Assembly: GCA_001598975.1 (NCBI GenBank)
Contig: BBXU01000622.1
Coordinates: 1 to 60,557 of the forward strand
Length of the DNA: 60,557 bases
Source: Parachlorella kessleri
Lineage: Eukaryota > Chlorophyta > Trebouxiophyceae > Chlorellales > Chlorellaceae
Direction of reading: 5' to 3'
Below the pieces are notes generated by a model. That model worked only from the letters and a program-made list of their open reading frames with translations, did no database searches and was not told the origin of the DNA. This document shows, piece by piece, positions 11,001 to 22,719 of this stretch. The translations under genes were made by a program, and so were the position numbers. Numbering within the stretch: position 1 is the stretch's first letter; the number at the start of each line of letters is the position of its first letter.

Positions 11001-14000
11001 AAATGTGCAGATTCTTCCCAGGACCTACTGAAATTTTGGTGAGCCGGCCAGACCTGTCATCGTGCCGATTATTCTCTACACCCACTGACACACGCGCAGC
11101 CAACTGTCCACAAGTGACCTGCAGTCTACGCACATGCAGGGCCTCCATGGTCAGCTTCTCTCCAACAGCTAGGTCGCCACCGTGCTTCAGCCGCGTCCGC
11201 TTCACAGCCAGAAAGTCATCTGCCCGTGAGGTGTTGCCAGCTGCAAAGAGTAGACTCGATTCAAGGCACGGAAAACACACTTGGCACAGCAGAGCCTGCT
11301 CCTCTGGTTTGGTTTTGAGCTTTTAGATGGCTATCGGGGGTCCGGCCGGCATATGGTGGCTCAGAGACGGGAGGTTGCACCGGTGCCTGTATGGCTTGCC
11401 TGGAGGGCGTATGATGCTTGTGATAGAACGTCCCTTCAGCGCATTGCTTCCAAACAGGTACGCGGCCTCGGTGTCTGCGTATCAGGCACAGCATGTGCTG
11501 GCTGCGCAAAGGTAGCAGCGGAGGCAAGACAGCAAGCAAGCATTGTGGGCATCGCTCCAGGTTGCCAAGCAGGGCACGCAAGGACCCAACTGCAACAAGC
11601 TGTGCGGTACCGCCCCACGCTTAGCTAACAGCGTAGATGCGCAACAAGGCGGCAATCTAGCTGTCAAGGAACAGCTGAGCACCGTCAGCAGGCAAGCTTT
11701 GCAAAGCCAGCAGCGCCTGGAGGTGGCCTAGTACATAGCTTACATACCTGCTGCCCTGATTCTCAGCTGTGAGTCGATCTCCAAGACAGCTTCCAGCATG
11801 GCATCCAGCCGGAGCTCCACAAGATACAGTGGCTCCCCTGCATTCACAGCAAAGCTATCAAGTTGTACGACAGTTATATTAGGTATTTACAACAGCTGTC
11901 GTATATACCTAACAAGCTGGAGGTGGGACTCGCTGACTTGGTGGTTTGGTATGTTGTTCATGCATACTCATCACGAGCAGCTGAGGCGTGGCTACAAAGA
12001 CTGTCGGACAGGCATACCAAGGCACAGGGGCGGCAATCCCCACATGCTCAACTGCTAGCAAGCCCCCAACATACCATCGCAGACGTCCCGAGCCGTGACT
12101 GCACTGTCGTCCACCAACTGCATATACAAGCCAATTCCTCACTGTAAGCACCAGTTGGACCTGTATGGATGGGTAGGGTGCATTTCAGGAGGCAGAGATA
12201 CAGACGGCATAACAACAACATGGCCCAAGCATGGCACGAACTGTGATCCATGATAACCCACCTCTTGGATATTCAGTTCAGTGTCAGCCACCTGCATCAC
12301 TAGGAAGGCGTGGCTTAGTGGAGACTTGCGCCCGCCCTCTCCCAGCACTAGGTATTGACCTCACTAGTATGCTGCATTTTGTACTGCATTGGCTGGGAAG
12401 GCGTGGTGCTCCCTGCCCACCCAGACAACGCCACCACGCTGCCTTGTCAGCCATGTAAGTGCCAGCCTCACCGGCAGCACAACCATGCGGCAGGGGATGG
12501 TGCCAGCTGGGAGCGCTCGACCTGCCAGCATTGGCCCCTGGTTTGTCTGGGTGGCGGCTCCAGTACTTGGGACCACACCCACACGGAAGGAGGCAGCGCC
12601 CCCAGCAGCTACAGGGGGATGCATCGCAATGCTTGCTAGTCAGGATGCTTGCGATATGAGGAATTCCGGCGGAGGCTTGGCAGGGCTGATACAACAATAG
12701 GGACACATCAGACAAGAACGAAGCTTGCAATTGTGGCTACTACGCTATCACAGGGACTGCAACTCTCGCGACGCTAAAATGTAACGAAGATAAACCAGTT
12801 GTGCCTAGCTGCCGGTTGACCTCGACGTAGTCGAGTTACGCGCATTGCAGGTAACCCACAGACTTACCTTGTATCTTGCAGGTCTCATGGGACAGCATGA
12901 ACAGCAGCTGGGGCACTGAGGGCCAGTCATGCTGCAGGCCAGCAGGCTCGTTGATGTCTTGTACCAACTCTGAGATCAGGCTGCCACCAAGCCGAGTCAC
13001 GTCCTGCAGCATCCGAACAGCAGTAGCAGCGGCATGATTGGGGACAACAAGGTCAACATCAACCCACAACCCACAACCCACGCAACAGCAAGCGCATCTC
13101 ACAACTTTTAGAGCTCACTGGCGGAGAGGCATCCTTATCCTTATAGACGTGCTATGCTACTGCTGCTCGTCAGTAAGTAGGCAGTCATTCTTGGCTGATG
13201 CTGGGCACGCTGCTCAGCACTAAGATGGGTAACCCTATCACATTGAGTGCTAGGCAGCTGCCGCGGAAAGGGTGACTAGGCATCTGTCCACCTATCCACT
13301 ACATGCTGGGCAAATCCTGCCCATCAGTGCCTGTCATTGGCAGCCCTATCTCACCTAAGCGAGGCCAGAGGACCCCCCAGGTCGGGACCCTGTCATAGAC
13401 CCCTTCTTACCGTTCCCTCTTACCATGTTGCTCTTCCCATTGACCAAGTCAGCGCACCTGGCCGAATCCGTGAAGGGCCACAGCACGGTCAGCATTGGCG
13501 GCAAGCACCCTGCCATCCGCATGCACCAGCAGCTGCATCCGCTTTCCACTGTCCAGCACTGCCTGCATGTTCCAGGTGGTTGTCGGTGAGCATCGTGAGG
13601 GTCACAGAGACGGCACCTGCTTTTCTCCCCTGCAGCTCCTAGATTCCGCACCGTGCAAAGCGCGGCAAGCAGGAAAAACGCCTTGTACCAAGGACATTGG
13701 GGTTGCCTCTGCCCTTCCGTCTCACCTTGACATCCCCGCCTCCCCAGGCATCTGCCTCTGGCACCTCCACCTTGGTAACAGTAGCGGCCAAGCAGCACAC
13801 CTTGCCGACCTGCAGGACAGGCTGGGCACTATACCATGAGGTACATGAGAAATGCACTGTGCAGTAAGCAAAACCCATGCTTCCCCAGCATGGGCCCATC
13901 AAGTTGACAGGGTGGCCAGGGCGTGCAGATCCCCCTGGATACGCTGGGGGGAGGTAGTGATTAGAAGAGCGGTCCGTCTGGGCACACCAGCGTCTTCAAC

Positions 14001-17000
14001 AAACTTGATCAAGCACATCTCACCTGGGCTTCGGACACATGCAGCCGCACAGGCACTTGCTTGTTGTTCTTGCCCAGCAGCGCTACTACCCGCCCCGTGC
14101 GACACGAGGTTGGGGCCTGCAGAAGGTGGTTACACGTGGCAAGGTGAGGCATACCTGCTTGCACTATATGCAATGTGAGGCAACCGACCACCGCCCGCCT
14201 GTGTTTCTGTCTATGACGCCTTCGTGCCTGCTAACCACACAGCTGGCCTCGCCTTGCTGTTGCCTGTAGTACCTTTGCACGGTGCTTCCTTACCAAAATC
14301 CATGAACGACCACAAGGCCTGCTTTGTCCTGCGATGCAGGGGTCCCATGCACATACCATGGGTTGGAGGTCGGTATTGTGGGACGCCTGCTGCCTCCAGC
14401 GCAAGTGTAGCTGGCAGGTGGGCGGGCTCATGAGATCCCTCAGGGTCTTCTTCTTGCTCAGCAGAAAGCCTGCAATCCATACCACATTTATGGCAATGCG
14501 GAAGAGGTAGCCGGAGGCTTCAGCATGCTCCATGCGATGCACACACCAAGCAGGCCTGGAATATCAGCCATACCCAACGAGCAGTAACACCAGAAACTTC
14601 AAGGCAGCAAGAAGGTGCACTTCCAAGGCAGTAAGGAAGCTTGCCTGACTCGTAGCCCAGCATGGCCTCGAAAGAAGCATTCGCATACACAATCTGGCCA
14701 GCGGGCGTGACTGATAGCAGTCCGACCTTCTTCATTGCCTCCTCCCGATCAAACTTTAGCAACCTGCATGGGTTCGGAGAGCCAACAGAGCAGCCACAGT
14801 GAGTTGGTCGCACCGGACTGATCGGACGCAGCGCAAGATGCCAAGGGTTTCCATGCAGCTTAAAGAGCACAGTTTCCTGCATGCTGACTTACAGGCAGGG
14901 AAAGGCTTCGGTCCCAGCATAGGTCACTTTGCAGGACACAAGGACAGCAGCGCCATACTTGTGCGTGATGGACACCTGCGGGGGAGCAGCTCTAATCCTT
15001 AGAGGCCATCCACCTTGCCCCTTGTTGTTCAGGTATGGTCACTTTTTGTCACTCCTGGGCCTTGTAAAGTAGGTACTGCGGCCCCAGCACCATGCAGAAC
15101 ACACAAAGTTAATCTACCGCAGGAGCCCACCTCGAAGCTTTGTATGGTGGTGTCAAACTCTGCTGCATTGAACTGCCAATTCCTCAGCTGCTCAGAGATT
15201 GCCTTGAAACGCTGCTTCATGTCCCCGTCCTGTATAATGTTGCCAACCACGTCCCCACGAAGATCGCCCAAGGAATATCCACAGAAGTCCTGGAAGACTG
15301 CAGCAACATATGTTCAGTGAGGGCAACCTCGTCTGTCCATAAGGACAGTCAGGGGCCGGGCAAGCATATACCAAGCTTCCCTACCATGTTCACAGGCCTT
15401 CCGATGTCCCCATGCCTCCTCCACACGAGCCATATCAAATGCCTATGATCCCTTCCTCATATTCGCGCTGTTTGGGAGGCTGCAGCCAGGCATCAGCTGA
15501 TGTCTTCCTAACACCCACCTCTGTTGAGGCCCAGGATGTGCCCAGCAGTGTCAACCCAGAGCAACGCCAGATGATCATCCTTGGTGATCTGCAGTTGCAA
15601 CCCGTCCCAGATGAGAGCTTTATGACACACTCTGCCAAAGCCAACAACAGCACAGCAGAGTACAGCAAGGCCAGGTAGCTATGCATGAGCCAGGTTGTCA
15701 GTGTTGACCGGTTGGGTTGCCGCCCATGGAACGCTGCTGCACTTGCCGGCTTGAAGATGCCTATGTAACCCTTGTCTTCGCCCTGCTGCAGCTGCTTGAT
15801 AGCCAGAGTGACCTGCAGGCACACGCTCTGGGTTGATAAGAGCCTCATTCTGTGAGCCACCCTGTCCCACAATGGCCATGTCCATGACCCTGTAGATAAA
15901 CTCGCAGGTGGTCCCTGGCAGCCCTGGAGCGCCACCGAGGGCTTTTGAGCTGGCAGCTCTTTGGCCGGTGCGGCGAAGCATCGAGGGACTTACCGGAAGG
16001 TTGAAGCCCTGGGAGTGCAAAACCACGGTAGGGAAAGCAGGCTGCCCCACTCGGGGCACCTCGCCTGCAGGGATTCAAGGCAGCGGTGAGAGGCGGCGGG
16101 CTCCTTGTGTGGAAAGACACTTCAAGATGTATTGCCAGGTTTGCGGCCCTCAACCACGGCACGCAAGTAAACATCACTAGGGTCTGGCCAGAGGTGTTGC
16201 GCAGGCCACAGTGGCGCTCGTGTTGTTGGCCAGATGAGTGCAGGAGCAGCGGACCTATCTTCTTGTAGCGCTGCAGATACAGGTTGTGTGGGTTGAAGAA
16301 GGGAGGCGGGATGAGCACTTGCGCGCTCTTCCCATCCAGTTCGCCCTCCTTATAGCCAAATAGCTCCAAGGCCTTGTGATTCACTGCAGCACACCGACGA
16401 ACCGGTTTGGGCCAGGTGCTTTGTGCCCCTAGAGTCATCCTCGGACAATAGGAATAGCAGTCTTCGTGGAACAACCCTTGACACAGGCACCAGTGAGCTC
16501 ACCAAGCTGAATGACGCCTCCAGCTTTGATGACAACCACCTGCGGTCCAGAACACAATGTTGCATCACAGGGTCTTCAAGGCACCACTCCCACAAGCCAA
16601 TCAAAGCACAAGGCCAGTACAAGAGAAGGCATCCCGTCAGGGTTGAGTGGACGACATATGCCCTCAGGTGACTTTCTCAACCCAAGCAGTAGGTGTGCCC
16701 TACATAATGACGCACCGCATCGTTGGAACTATTCACCACACCCCCAAGTGACCGCTCAGCGCCCTCTCCGTCGATGCCTTCGCTGCCAGCACTGCGCAAT
16801 GATACAATGAGATTTTTGTGGCGCCTTTTTGTGGTTGGTGAAGAAGGTAGCGCTGCTCATCAGAGCTTCACATTCCCTTGCAAGGTCTCCACTTGCGTAG
16901 GCTTGAGCATGACAGGTGACAAGCCCAGGAGCAGTCACTCACTTAACAGGAAGCCCAGATTTGCCGGTGGCAGCCGCCTCTAAGCGCTGCGCCTCAGCAC

Positions 17001-20000
17001 GGTAGCGTGCCGCATGGGAGGGGTTGTGCTTCACAGACTGCACACAGCGGCAAACAGAGAGAGGGGTGTCTAAATGAGAGGTGCGGAGGGGCCCAAAAGC
17101 AGTTCCAGGGTTTGCTTGCCAGCATGACCTGCCAGGCTAGCAGAAGAACAAGCAGTCCACAGGTCATTGAGCGCACCTCTAGGTAAAGTGCGTAGGCATG
17201 CAACAGCTTGGGGGAGCTGTGGTAGCGGTCTAGCACCTGCAACAGCCAGGAGCGCAGCAGGCAGACACGTTGGCTTAAGACAAGCACAAGTTACTCTTGT
17301 CCATGCCACGCCTGCTAAACTACGTACATACAAGCACATGTCGCTCAACAAGTTTGACAACGCATTGGGGTGGGAGAGGCATATTCAGAGCATGGTCATG
17401 GGCATGAAGGCATACACCAACCAAACGTGGCCTGCCACTTGCCATGGCAAAGGTGCTGTCGGCACGCTTCTCGGCTCCTTCCATGGCGGTGAAAGCTCCT
17501 GTCAAGTCGCGGAACGCGACGTCCTTGCGCACCAGCTGCCGCCAGAAATTGCGGTTGGCTCTTAGTGCTTGGCGATGGACCTCCAGAACTGCCCTAAAGG
17601 TGTTCTGCAGGCATGCGCTCAACTGACAGCCAGTGACAAGGGCAAAGCGTGGCCCCTAGACGGCTTGTGATTATATGTGATTCGGTGAGGGTGGAACGAT
17701 GGGCTGAGTAGGCTGAACGATGTTGCAAAAAAGACAAGCAATCGTCGCAAAGTAGTGCTGGTGATGCCTACCTCAAACTCCACAAGGGATAGGAGATCAG
17801 TGGGGGAGCCATCACCCGAACTCCCGCTATGCTGCTTCTGCTCATGCTCACTGCAGTATGGGCACGAGGCAAGACCCACAAGGCCAGTTCAAACAAATGC
17901 TCACTAAAGCTACAGCAGCGAGTTGAAAGCCTACACCACATGTGAAATCGGTCAAACGCAGTATTTGCTGGCTGGCATGATCACTACTGCACGCTCTGAC
18001 CGCCATCACCTGACAAAGATCATGTAGCGCTCCCCCAGACTTGTTTCCAGCCTTCTTGCTGACTCCAGAAACCCAGCTCCAGCCTGGAAGCAAGGCAAGG
18101 TAGCAGCTGAGTCAGCCTTGTCCAGGCCGATGTAGTGCACTATGCTATAAGAGCAGTGTGGCTGCCTCAGCCCCACCGCGGGCAGGCCTTGCACAGCCCG
18201 GCGGCTTACCTGCATGGACTTGCGCTGGTAAACCAGGAAGGAGGAGTAGGATATCCGCAGGAAGGCCGACTCCGGGAACTGCACCAGGCCCGCCTTATAC
18301 ACCGCCTCTGCAGCGCAGCAAGTATGGACGGCTCAGGCAGTGTCTCAGCACCACAGCTGAAAGTCCTGAGGCATGGGCCCGCAAGCTGTCCCCAAGAGGT
18401 TGCAACCCTGCGCCCCTGCACCTCTCACCAGCAGTATCTATCCAGGCAGGTATGACGTCACCCCATTGGTCGCGAATTCGGCCGCAGCGCGCCACGACCT
18501 GGAGAAGAGCGGACCACCCGCACACCCTCAGTTATGTTCTTATGCTTGTTGGGGACATTGAGCATCTAGGTGGTACCTAGCTGCTTTTCTCTGATCAGCA
18601 GAGCCCACATGTTTTGAGCTTCATGCTGCAGCAGTGTTTTGCTTACTCCTGAGCAGGCAGTGGGAATCTCACCTCTACCTCCAGCTCGTCTATGAACTTG
18701 TGAATAACAGGCACACTGCCATCTTTCAAGCTCAAGCGGAACATGAGGGCCACCTGGAAAGACACATGGTGGCAGGCAGTTGATCGGACGCGGTGCGCAG
18801 GCTGTTGAGCACAGGTCCAGGTACTGTAGCGCCTGCCAAGCAGCCCTGCCAACGACCATTCTTACCTTGTGTGCGTGGCGCACCCTCAGGTAGAGCGAGA
18901 CCCACACCAGGGGCACTACCACCAGCAAACCTGCAAGTTCACATGCATATCCCAATGAAATGCCAACAGCGAACGGCCTCTACCACTCCGTGCCATCCTG
19001 CAGGCATTGACTGGACTTCACAGGCTCCAACACCGTGCTAATTTGGTCCATAAGTGACAGAGCAGCGCTCACCAACCCATAGCAGGATGGTGAATATCAT
19101 CTCGTCACTGGACTGATAGAAGAAGGCCATGAGCACAATGAGGAAGGAAGCCCAGCTCAGTGAGGCAAAGAAGGAGGCCTGCAGGTTGATGGCGGCAATA
19201 CTTGCAAGCAAAATCGTATGTGACAGTGGCTTGCTGTCATGCGTGCAGCCTAAGCAAGGCGGGACTTTGCTCCCTGGACAAGCCTGGCTCACCTGCAGGC
19301 CGTTGATCCAAGCAGTCCGGAAGGGCATGTAGCGCACATACATGTACCACAGGTATGTGGTAATTATGATGCACGCTATGGCCTGCAGAGCACATACAGG
19401 TATGGGATGATGATGTGCAGCAAGCAGTGGCCTGCGGGCAGGGCCTCCCATTTAGCACCGAATCCACAAAATGGCGAACTGCTGTCACAAAGCCTGCTTA
19501 CAATACTGGTCTGCCCATCAGTTGTGTGCTGCGCCTGCCTAACCTGGATCTTGGTGTAGCTGGGAAACACTTGGTTGACAATGGTGAGGACAGAAATGAG
19601 CCCATAGCGCCAAAGCGCGCTCCTGCACCCAAGTGATGACCGCTTTCTGCTTCTTCACAACAGCCTTGCACCCATCAATTGCTGCAGCTGTCGCCCAACA
19701 CCCCTGGACATACCTGGTGTTGGCCTGTGAGCTCAGCACTTTACTGCTCGGGTCAAGCTCCGGACTGGCGATGCTCACAAAGTAAGCCATCCCAACTGCC
19801 AGCAGCTGCATGGGGATCGGAGCAAGGCAGCGTTAGCCTGCCCTGTGACGTGACCGCCACATGTGCCTGGCGCACCTCACTGGTGCAAAGTGGAATCCCA
19901 GGATAGTGGGACGAAAGCCCCACAAGCTAGGCATTCGCCAACCCTCATGTGCAGTTGTACACTGACCCGCAATTCAAGCTGCCACAATGGATATTGCAGC

Positions 20001-21844
20001 CAAAAGCGGCCTCATACCTCTAACGCAATGGGTTTGCAAGCGTCAGCTTTCCAGGAACTCACTGCGACAATGGCGGAGGTTGCAGTTATGCCCAGGAAAG
20101 GCCCTCTGAAGCATTTCATTGTTGGGAACTTCTGCAAGGCCGAATGGGCCACAGCGACTTCAGCTTGACATTGAGTTTTAGCAACGGCAGGGCCGCAGAC
20201 AAGCCCAACAGGCACAAGTTGGTAACCCACCTCCGGGACTATAGCTGGTCCAGAATAGGTGCAGTCCAGCGCAACCCCGAAGATACCAAGCGTGCTGATG
20301 TAAAAGAGCTGGAAATAGAAGGTCAGGATTGTTTTGAGGATCTTGATATGCCTGCAGGCAGCTTTCCTCAATGATGTAATGTGAACACTGGTGGCCAGCT
20401 GATTACTATGCAAGAAAACACAGCATACGTGCGTTGCCCTCACCAAACATGATGGGACTGACTGGTCTTGAGATTGAAGCCGACAAAGACGCAGGCCGCA
20501 GCAGACAAGATCAGCACGGCAGCCAATATATGAAAGATGATCACATAAAGCAGAAAGTCTGCACGCTAGCAGCAGGCCAGGGTGTATCAGCATGAATACG
20601 GCCATGCATCCATACGTGCAAGCATGTGTTCAGGAGGCAGCATGCCCAGCGCTGACCACCGAAGTCGTGTTTGGTCTGAGGAACGTTCGCACAACCGCAT
20701 CGGCCAGACAAGCTTACTTCCATTGAACAGTCCGGTGCCCTGCGGCAGCAAGTTATTGAAACACACCCAACCTGCAAGACCAGACACCAGGTCGGTTTGG
20801 GATGTTTGGGAGTACAGAGTTGGACCAGTAGCAGCCTTTTGCAATTTGGAACGCGATTTGGCAGGTACTGCCCTGTGACGGGGCCGTGGCATCACTCACT
20901 CGGCCACTTCCAGTACCTGCAGACAACAGGCCCTTGACTGAGCTACGCACAGCCGCACTTCAGAGTTGGGGCCACGAGCAGCAAGGGGTCTGCCGGCATC
21001 CTCATATAAACCAGTGTGAAACTAGCTTTGATAGTTCTAGCTAGCTATAGCAACAAAACCAGTTTAGGTGACTGGCCTGCACCTCACCAGGCCTCGAAGT
21101 CCAGCCTCCACGGAAAGTTGAAGCCGATGAAGAAGACGGCCAACTGCGGAAGCGCAAGCCCATGCGTCATGAAGTCTGGTCCGAAACATAGACAAGCGGG
21201 GCAGTTGCAGGCGGTTTGCAGATGAACAACCCCGGGATTTCTGTGCAGCCTGAGGCAGCCTGCCTAGTACTCCGCAAGCCTACCTGCAGGTAGTCTATTA
21301 TCATCACCGACAGCACAACTCTCCAGCCCTCAAAAAGACGCTCCTTAGAAAGCTTGTACAGCACGCTAAAGAGAGCCTCCTGCAAACATGGCATCCGGGG
21401 TGCGACCATAGGGAGCCGTATGGTGGAAGACGTGGCGCTGTGTGGAAGGCGAGCAATCCCAGCGCACTCGCGCGGCCCCTACTGCAAAGCCTGTTGGGCT
21501 GCAAACCCTGCCAAGCTGTCAACCCCAACTCGCTGTAGGAGCTTACCGCACACGAAGCCTACCTGGACGCTCCCCTGCTGCGCTAGTAGCTCCATGGAGG
21601 CATTTCCATCCTCCTGGCCAGGCTCTGGCTCGCGGCGCTGGTTGCCTGCTGCCACAGGCCTCCCAGTGAGCTCATGTCTCTCCTAGGGTGGTAACTCGAG
21701 TACAAAACGGAGGTTAGCTGACAGATCAGCTGCCTCGGAGGCCAGCATGATGCTATCCGCCCCACCTTGCGCAGAGGCAGTAGCGGCACCGTCTGCGGCC
21801 CAGGCACCAGAACCTGTGCTTTGAAGGCTCCCCTGGCGCTCCAT
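4056..21844 (-). CDS. Gene 2: TmcB-type TPR, FixL-like PAS membrane protein
   Basis: A complete gene of about 60 exons. The start codon (21842-21844) opens MERQGSLQSTGSG, aligned with genes 1 and 3; the stop is at 4056-4058, after RRVSFA. Order: acidic N-terminus, about ten membrane helices, TmcB-type TPR region, FixL-like PAS with conserved His, further PAS-like units, Ser-rich linker (SSRSSSPEPENTP), two TM-ectodomain-TM modules, and a cytosolic tail with a PP1-type docking motif. No histidine kinase, cyclase or other catalytic domain was found. Most exons are intact, with matching lengths in genes 3 and 4. The exception is a one-base insertion in the membrane exon near 6660, which should disrupt everything after it unless it is a sequence error. 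One intron uses a GC donor (11394-11399). The gene is probably a membrane-bound sensor; the ligand is unproven. Confidence 0.85.
4161..4196. repeat. Three perfect 12-bp units CACAGACACACG
   Basis: Three identical consecutive copies (4161-4172, 4173-4184, 4185-4196) lie in the last intron of gene 2. They are not seen in genes 3 or 4. Confidence 0.9.
5200..6713 (-). other. Gene 2 second C-terminal TM-ectodomain-TM module
   Basis: After the disrupted membrane exon come SNLVAANILQYLVSSSFSKA (6350-6470), YENGLLYGDATLGLEGALR with LWFGSNCL (6020-6190), NSGLNQLVNLFILNAAELTM with FLFIWNVTREG (5730-5920), a TADFVADGQGRMTAVVILQ exon (5490-5575) and the closing helix VVAMVLGVVVVAYFQFYML with FLMRSKK (5200-5315). 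NVTR is a possible N-glycosylation sequon. The LLYG-x-x-x-x-L motif echoes LVFGTSPNKL of the first module. Confidence 0.6.
6599..6713 (-). other. Gene 2 membrane exon with one-base insertion
   Basis: The equivalent exon is exactly 114 nt (38 codons) in both gene 3 and gene 4. Here it is 115 nt between the same acceptor (TGCAG, then KTNGLAANMLLLP) and donor (TCA, then GTGAGT). The frame changes after TGG TGC at about 6659-6662: upstream reads PSLVWC and downstream reads AIIVSVAYGVSIVQLRG in the next frame. Both halves match the paralogues, so this is a real indel in the sequence, either a mutation or an assembly error. Confidence 0.75.
6930..7380 (-). other. Gene 2 cytosolic loop with acidic and poly-Gln runs
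   Basis: The exon at 7190-7380 encodes VPRPVVMQLATQEVQVSLDE followed by a run of Asp/Glu (EDEEGDDDDGE). The exon at 6930-7060 encodes QQQQQEQEKGEGQAD, then VGFSMTSRKRKLV. The loop lies between two membrane helices, on the side predicted to be cytosolic. The same acidic, Gln and KRKLV order recurs in genes 3 and 4 with different repeat lengths. Confidence 0.6.
7570..9395 (-). other. Gene 2 first C-terminal TM-ectodomain-TM module
   Basis: It opens with the membrane exon MSLMLLGLHALFFSLTIKG (9270-9395). Then come MIVMRILISSTDSTSNRTIR (8900-8985), FIAHYSPWMAD (about 8765-8815), LVFGTSPNKLEMPP (8465-8600), FNASLFDLAERFTTAGRLV (8155-8262) and an NKDALSNGLLASLNYQKDV exon (7860-7985). It closes with the membrane exon EVGGLIPLCCGCLYVLLSLV (7570-7720). 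The sequons NRTI and NASL suggest the loop faces the lumen or outside. I do not recognise the ectodomain fold. Confidence 0.6.
11394..11399 (-). other. GC donor (GC-AG intron) in gene 2
   Basis: The exon 11400-11474 (75 nt, DTEAAYLFGSNALKG...) aligns codon for codon with the gene 3 exon that ends ...TCT G|GTAAGT. In gene 2 the junction reads CCAG|GCAAGC, so the donor is GC. The gene 4 equivalent is G|GTAGGT. Same exon length and phase support the call. Confidence 0.7.
11400..15640 (-). other. Gene 2 further PAS-like units (PAS 2-5)
   Basis: PAS 2 has LLWVDTAGHILGLNR (15520-15640), DFCGYSLGDLRGD (15130-15300) and HKYGAAVLVS (14880-14990). PAS 3 has LLSVTPAGQIVYANASFEAM LGYESGK (14640-14765), a LHLRWRQQ exon (14355-14470), GKNNKQVPVRLHV (14020-14120) and CLAATVTKVEVPEADAWGG (13720-13810). 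PAS 4 has LLVHADGRVLAANADRAVAL HGFG (13450-13570), an LISELVQDINEPAG exon (12870-13030) and AASFRVGVV...IPCRMVVLPV (12450-12620). PAS 5 is weaker: LEAVLEIDSQLRI (11745-11850) and EAAYLFGSNALKGRSI (11400-11474). PAS 3 is unambiguous; PAS 4 and 5 are inferred from the pattern of inner strand, FG and G-x-S. No conserved LOV cysteine motif (NCRFLQ) was found. Confidence 0.6.
15716..16550 (-). other. Gene 2 FixL-like PAS (candidate heme PAS)
   Basis: Exons encode VVIKAGGVIQL (about 16510-16550), LELFGYKEGELDGK...PPPFFNPHNLYLQRYKK (16250-16385), GQPAFPTVVLHSQGFNLP (15985-16070) and VTLAIKQLQQGEDKGYIGIF (15716-15812). The pattern FGYxxxELxGK, L-x-P-x-P, HNxYLQRY aligns with rhizobial FixL. There the His before D-x-Y is the proximal heme ligand and the Arg six residues later contacts the heme. 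Here the His codon is 16286-16288 and the Arg codon 16268-16270. FixL-like (FXL) proteins of Chlamydomonas have been reported to bind heme and O2. Many non-heme PAS domains share parts of this motif, so heme binding is inference. Confidence 0.6.
16965..18755 (-). other. Gene 2 TmcB-type TPR region
   Basis: A helical repeat region spread over eight or nine exons. Readable landmarks are MFRLSLKDGSVPVIHKFIDE (18670-18755), ARCGRIRDQWGD (18430-18500), YKAGLVQFPESAFLRISYSS (18205-18310), LETSLGERYMIFV (18010-18085), LVRKDVAFRDLTGAF with AEKRADSTFAMA (17440-17605), and YHSSPKLLHAYALYLEV (17165-17235). The A-Y-L and F-P-x-S spacing is TPR-like. This region is diagnostic of the TmcB/TmcC family and probably mediates protein contacts on the cytosolic side. 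Confidence 0.75.
18865..21382 (-). other. Gene 2 N-terminal membrane module
   Basis: Exons encode about ten hydrophobic segments in a fixed order. They include LFSVLYKLSKERLFEGWR (21290-21382), LAVFFIGFNFPW (21085-21150), LFYISTLGIFGVALDC (20230-20350), MAYFVSIASPELDP (19710-19810), IVNQVFPSYTKIQ (19540-19630), YMYVRYMPFRTAW (19290-19385), SWASFLIVLMAFFY (19070-19200) and VVVPLVWVSLYLR (18865-18930). The same order and spacing occur in genes 1, 3 and 4. I recognise it as the N-terminal membrane region of TmcB/TmcC-type proteins. Its transported or sensed partner is unknown. Confidence 0.75.
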
Positions 21845-22719
21845 GCCGCATGTGATGGAGCAGGAGCAACTGATACCCCCTGATCAGCTGCTCTCGCACG
21901 AGCTGGGGACTGATCAGCCCTCCCTCCAGAGTCCGCTCGGACAGCCACACTGCACAAATAATGGTAGGAATTTCATGCAACTCAAGAAAGAACAAATTAA
22001 TCTAATTTCAAAGGTGAGACAGAGGTATATGCAGTCTTGTCATGGCCAGCCCCAGGGGGTCACCTGGGCGTCAGTAAATGCCTCCCACCCTGCCCACATG
22101 GCGATCTAAATCTAGATCTGGACAGCCGGTCACAGTGTCCAGCATGGCAGTTCGCGCCCCAGCAGCACATGGCGCGGAATTGTTTAGGTGCTAAGAAAAC
22201 CGAACTGCGCATATCAAAGCAAGTAAATCCTGAACAGTAGCACCCTGCTCCAAGATTAACAGCTTGATGTGACGGACTCTCAGCTGCGGCAAGCCCACTC
22301 GCGTGTCAATTACGCAGGTGCATGACCCGCAGACTCTACCCACGGTACTGGCTGACTGCCACGAAGGGCCTGCTCCACCTTCTGGCACCCCTTGGCCGCT
22401 TCCCCCAGGACTGATCAGGTGCCCTACAGGCCAACATGGCCAGAGCAGGAGCGTCCTGCTCCGAATAGGCCACAGAGCTTCGCCTTGCTAAGTGGGGGTT
22501 GTACCAGACTACCTTGGGCGACCGCCAGCAGCACTCTCAGCCACCTCAGAAGACCCACTGCTGCCGACACTGGCTTGCCAGTAGGTAATCCAAGCGTCTG
22601 CTGCCAGGTGAGAAGGCCCACTCTGTGGTTTGACGCCCGTGCCTACCGCGACACCTATCGCCGACAGACCAACAGAAATGCGGCTGACCGTTTGACAGGC
22701 ACCAGGTCGCCTTGGGCCT
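21845..22719. other. Upstream region of gene 2
   Basis: Contains the block shared with gene 1 (22056-22158). From about 22190 to 22720 I see no recognisable gene on either strand; part of it may be the decayed 5' end of the LINE. Confidence 0.5.
22056..22158 (-). promoter_or_regulatory. Upstream block of gene 2 shared with gene 1
   Basis: GGGGTCACCTGG (22056-22067), TGCCTCCC (22079-22086), ACATGGCGATC (22096-22106) and TTCGCGCC (22151-22158) occur in the same order and similar spacing as upstream of gene 1. The block starts about 212 bp before the ATG at 21844. It lacks the CACGTG palindrome of gene 1. Confidence 0.5.

Noticed and set aside
14640..14765. LOV (flavin blue-light) PAS domain
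   Set aside because: No NCRFLQ-type cysteine motif is present in any PAS unit of genes 2-4.
15716..16550. Calling the genes FixL oxygen-sensor histidine kinases
   Set aside because: Only the PAS resembles FixL. No H-box, HATPase or receiver domain occurs anywhere in the genes.
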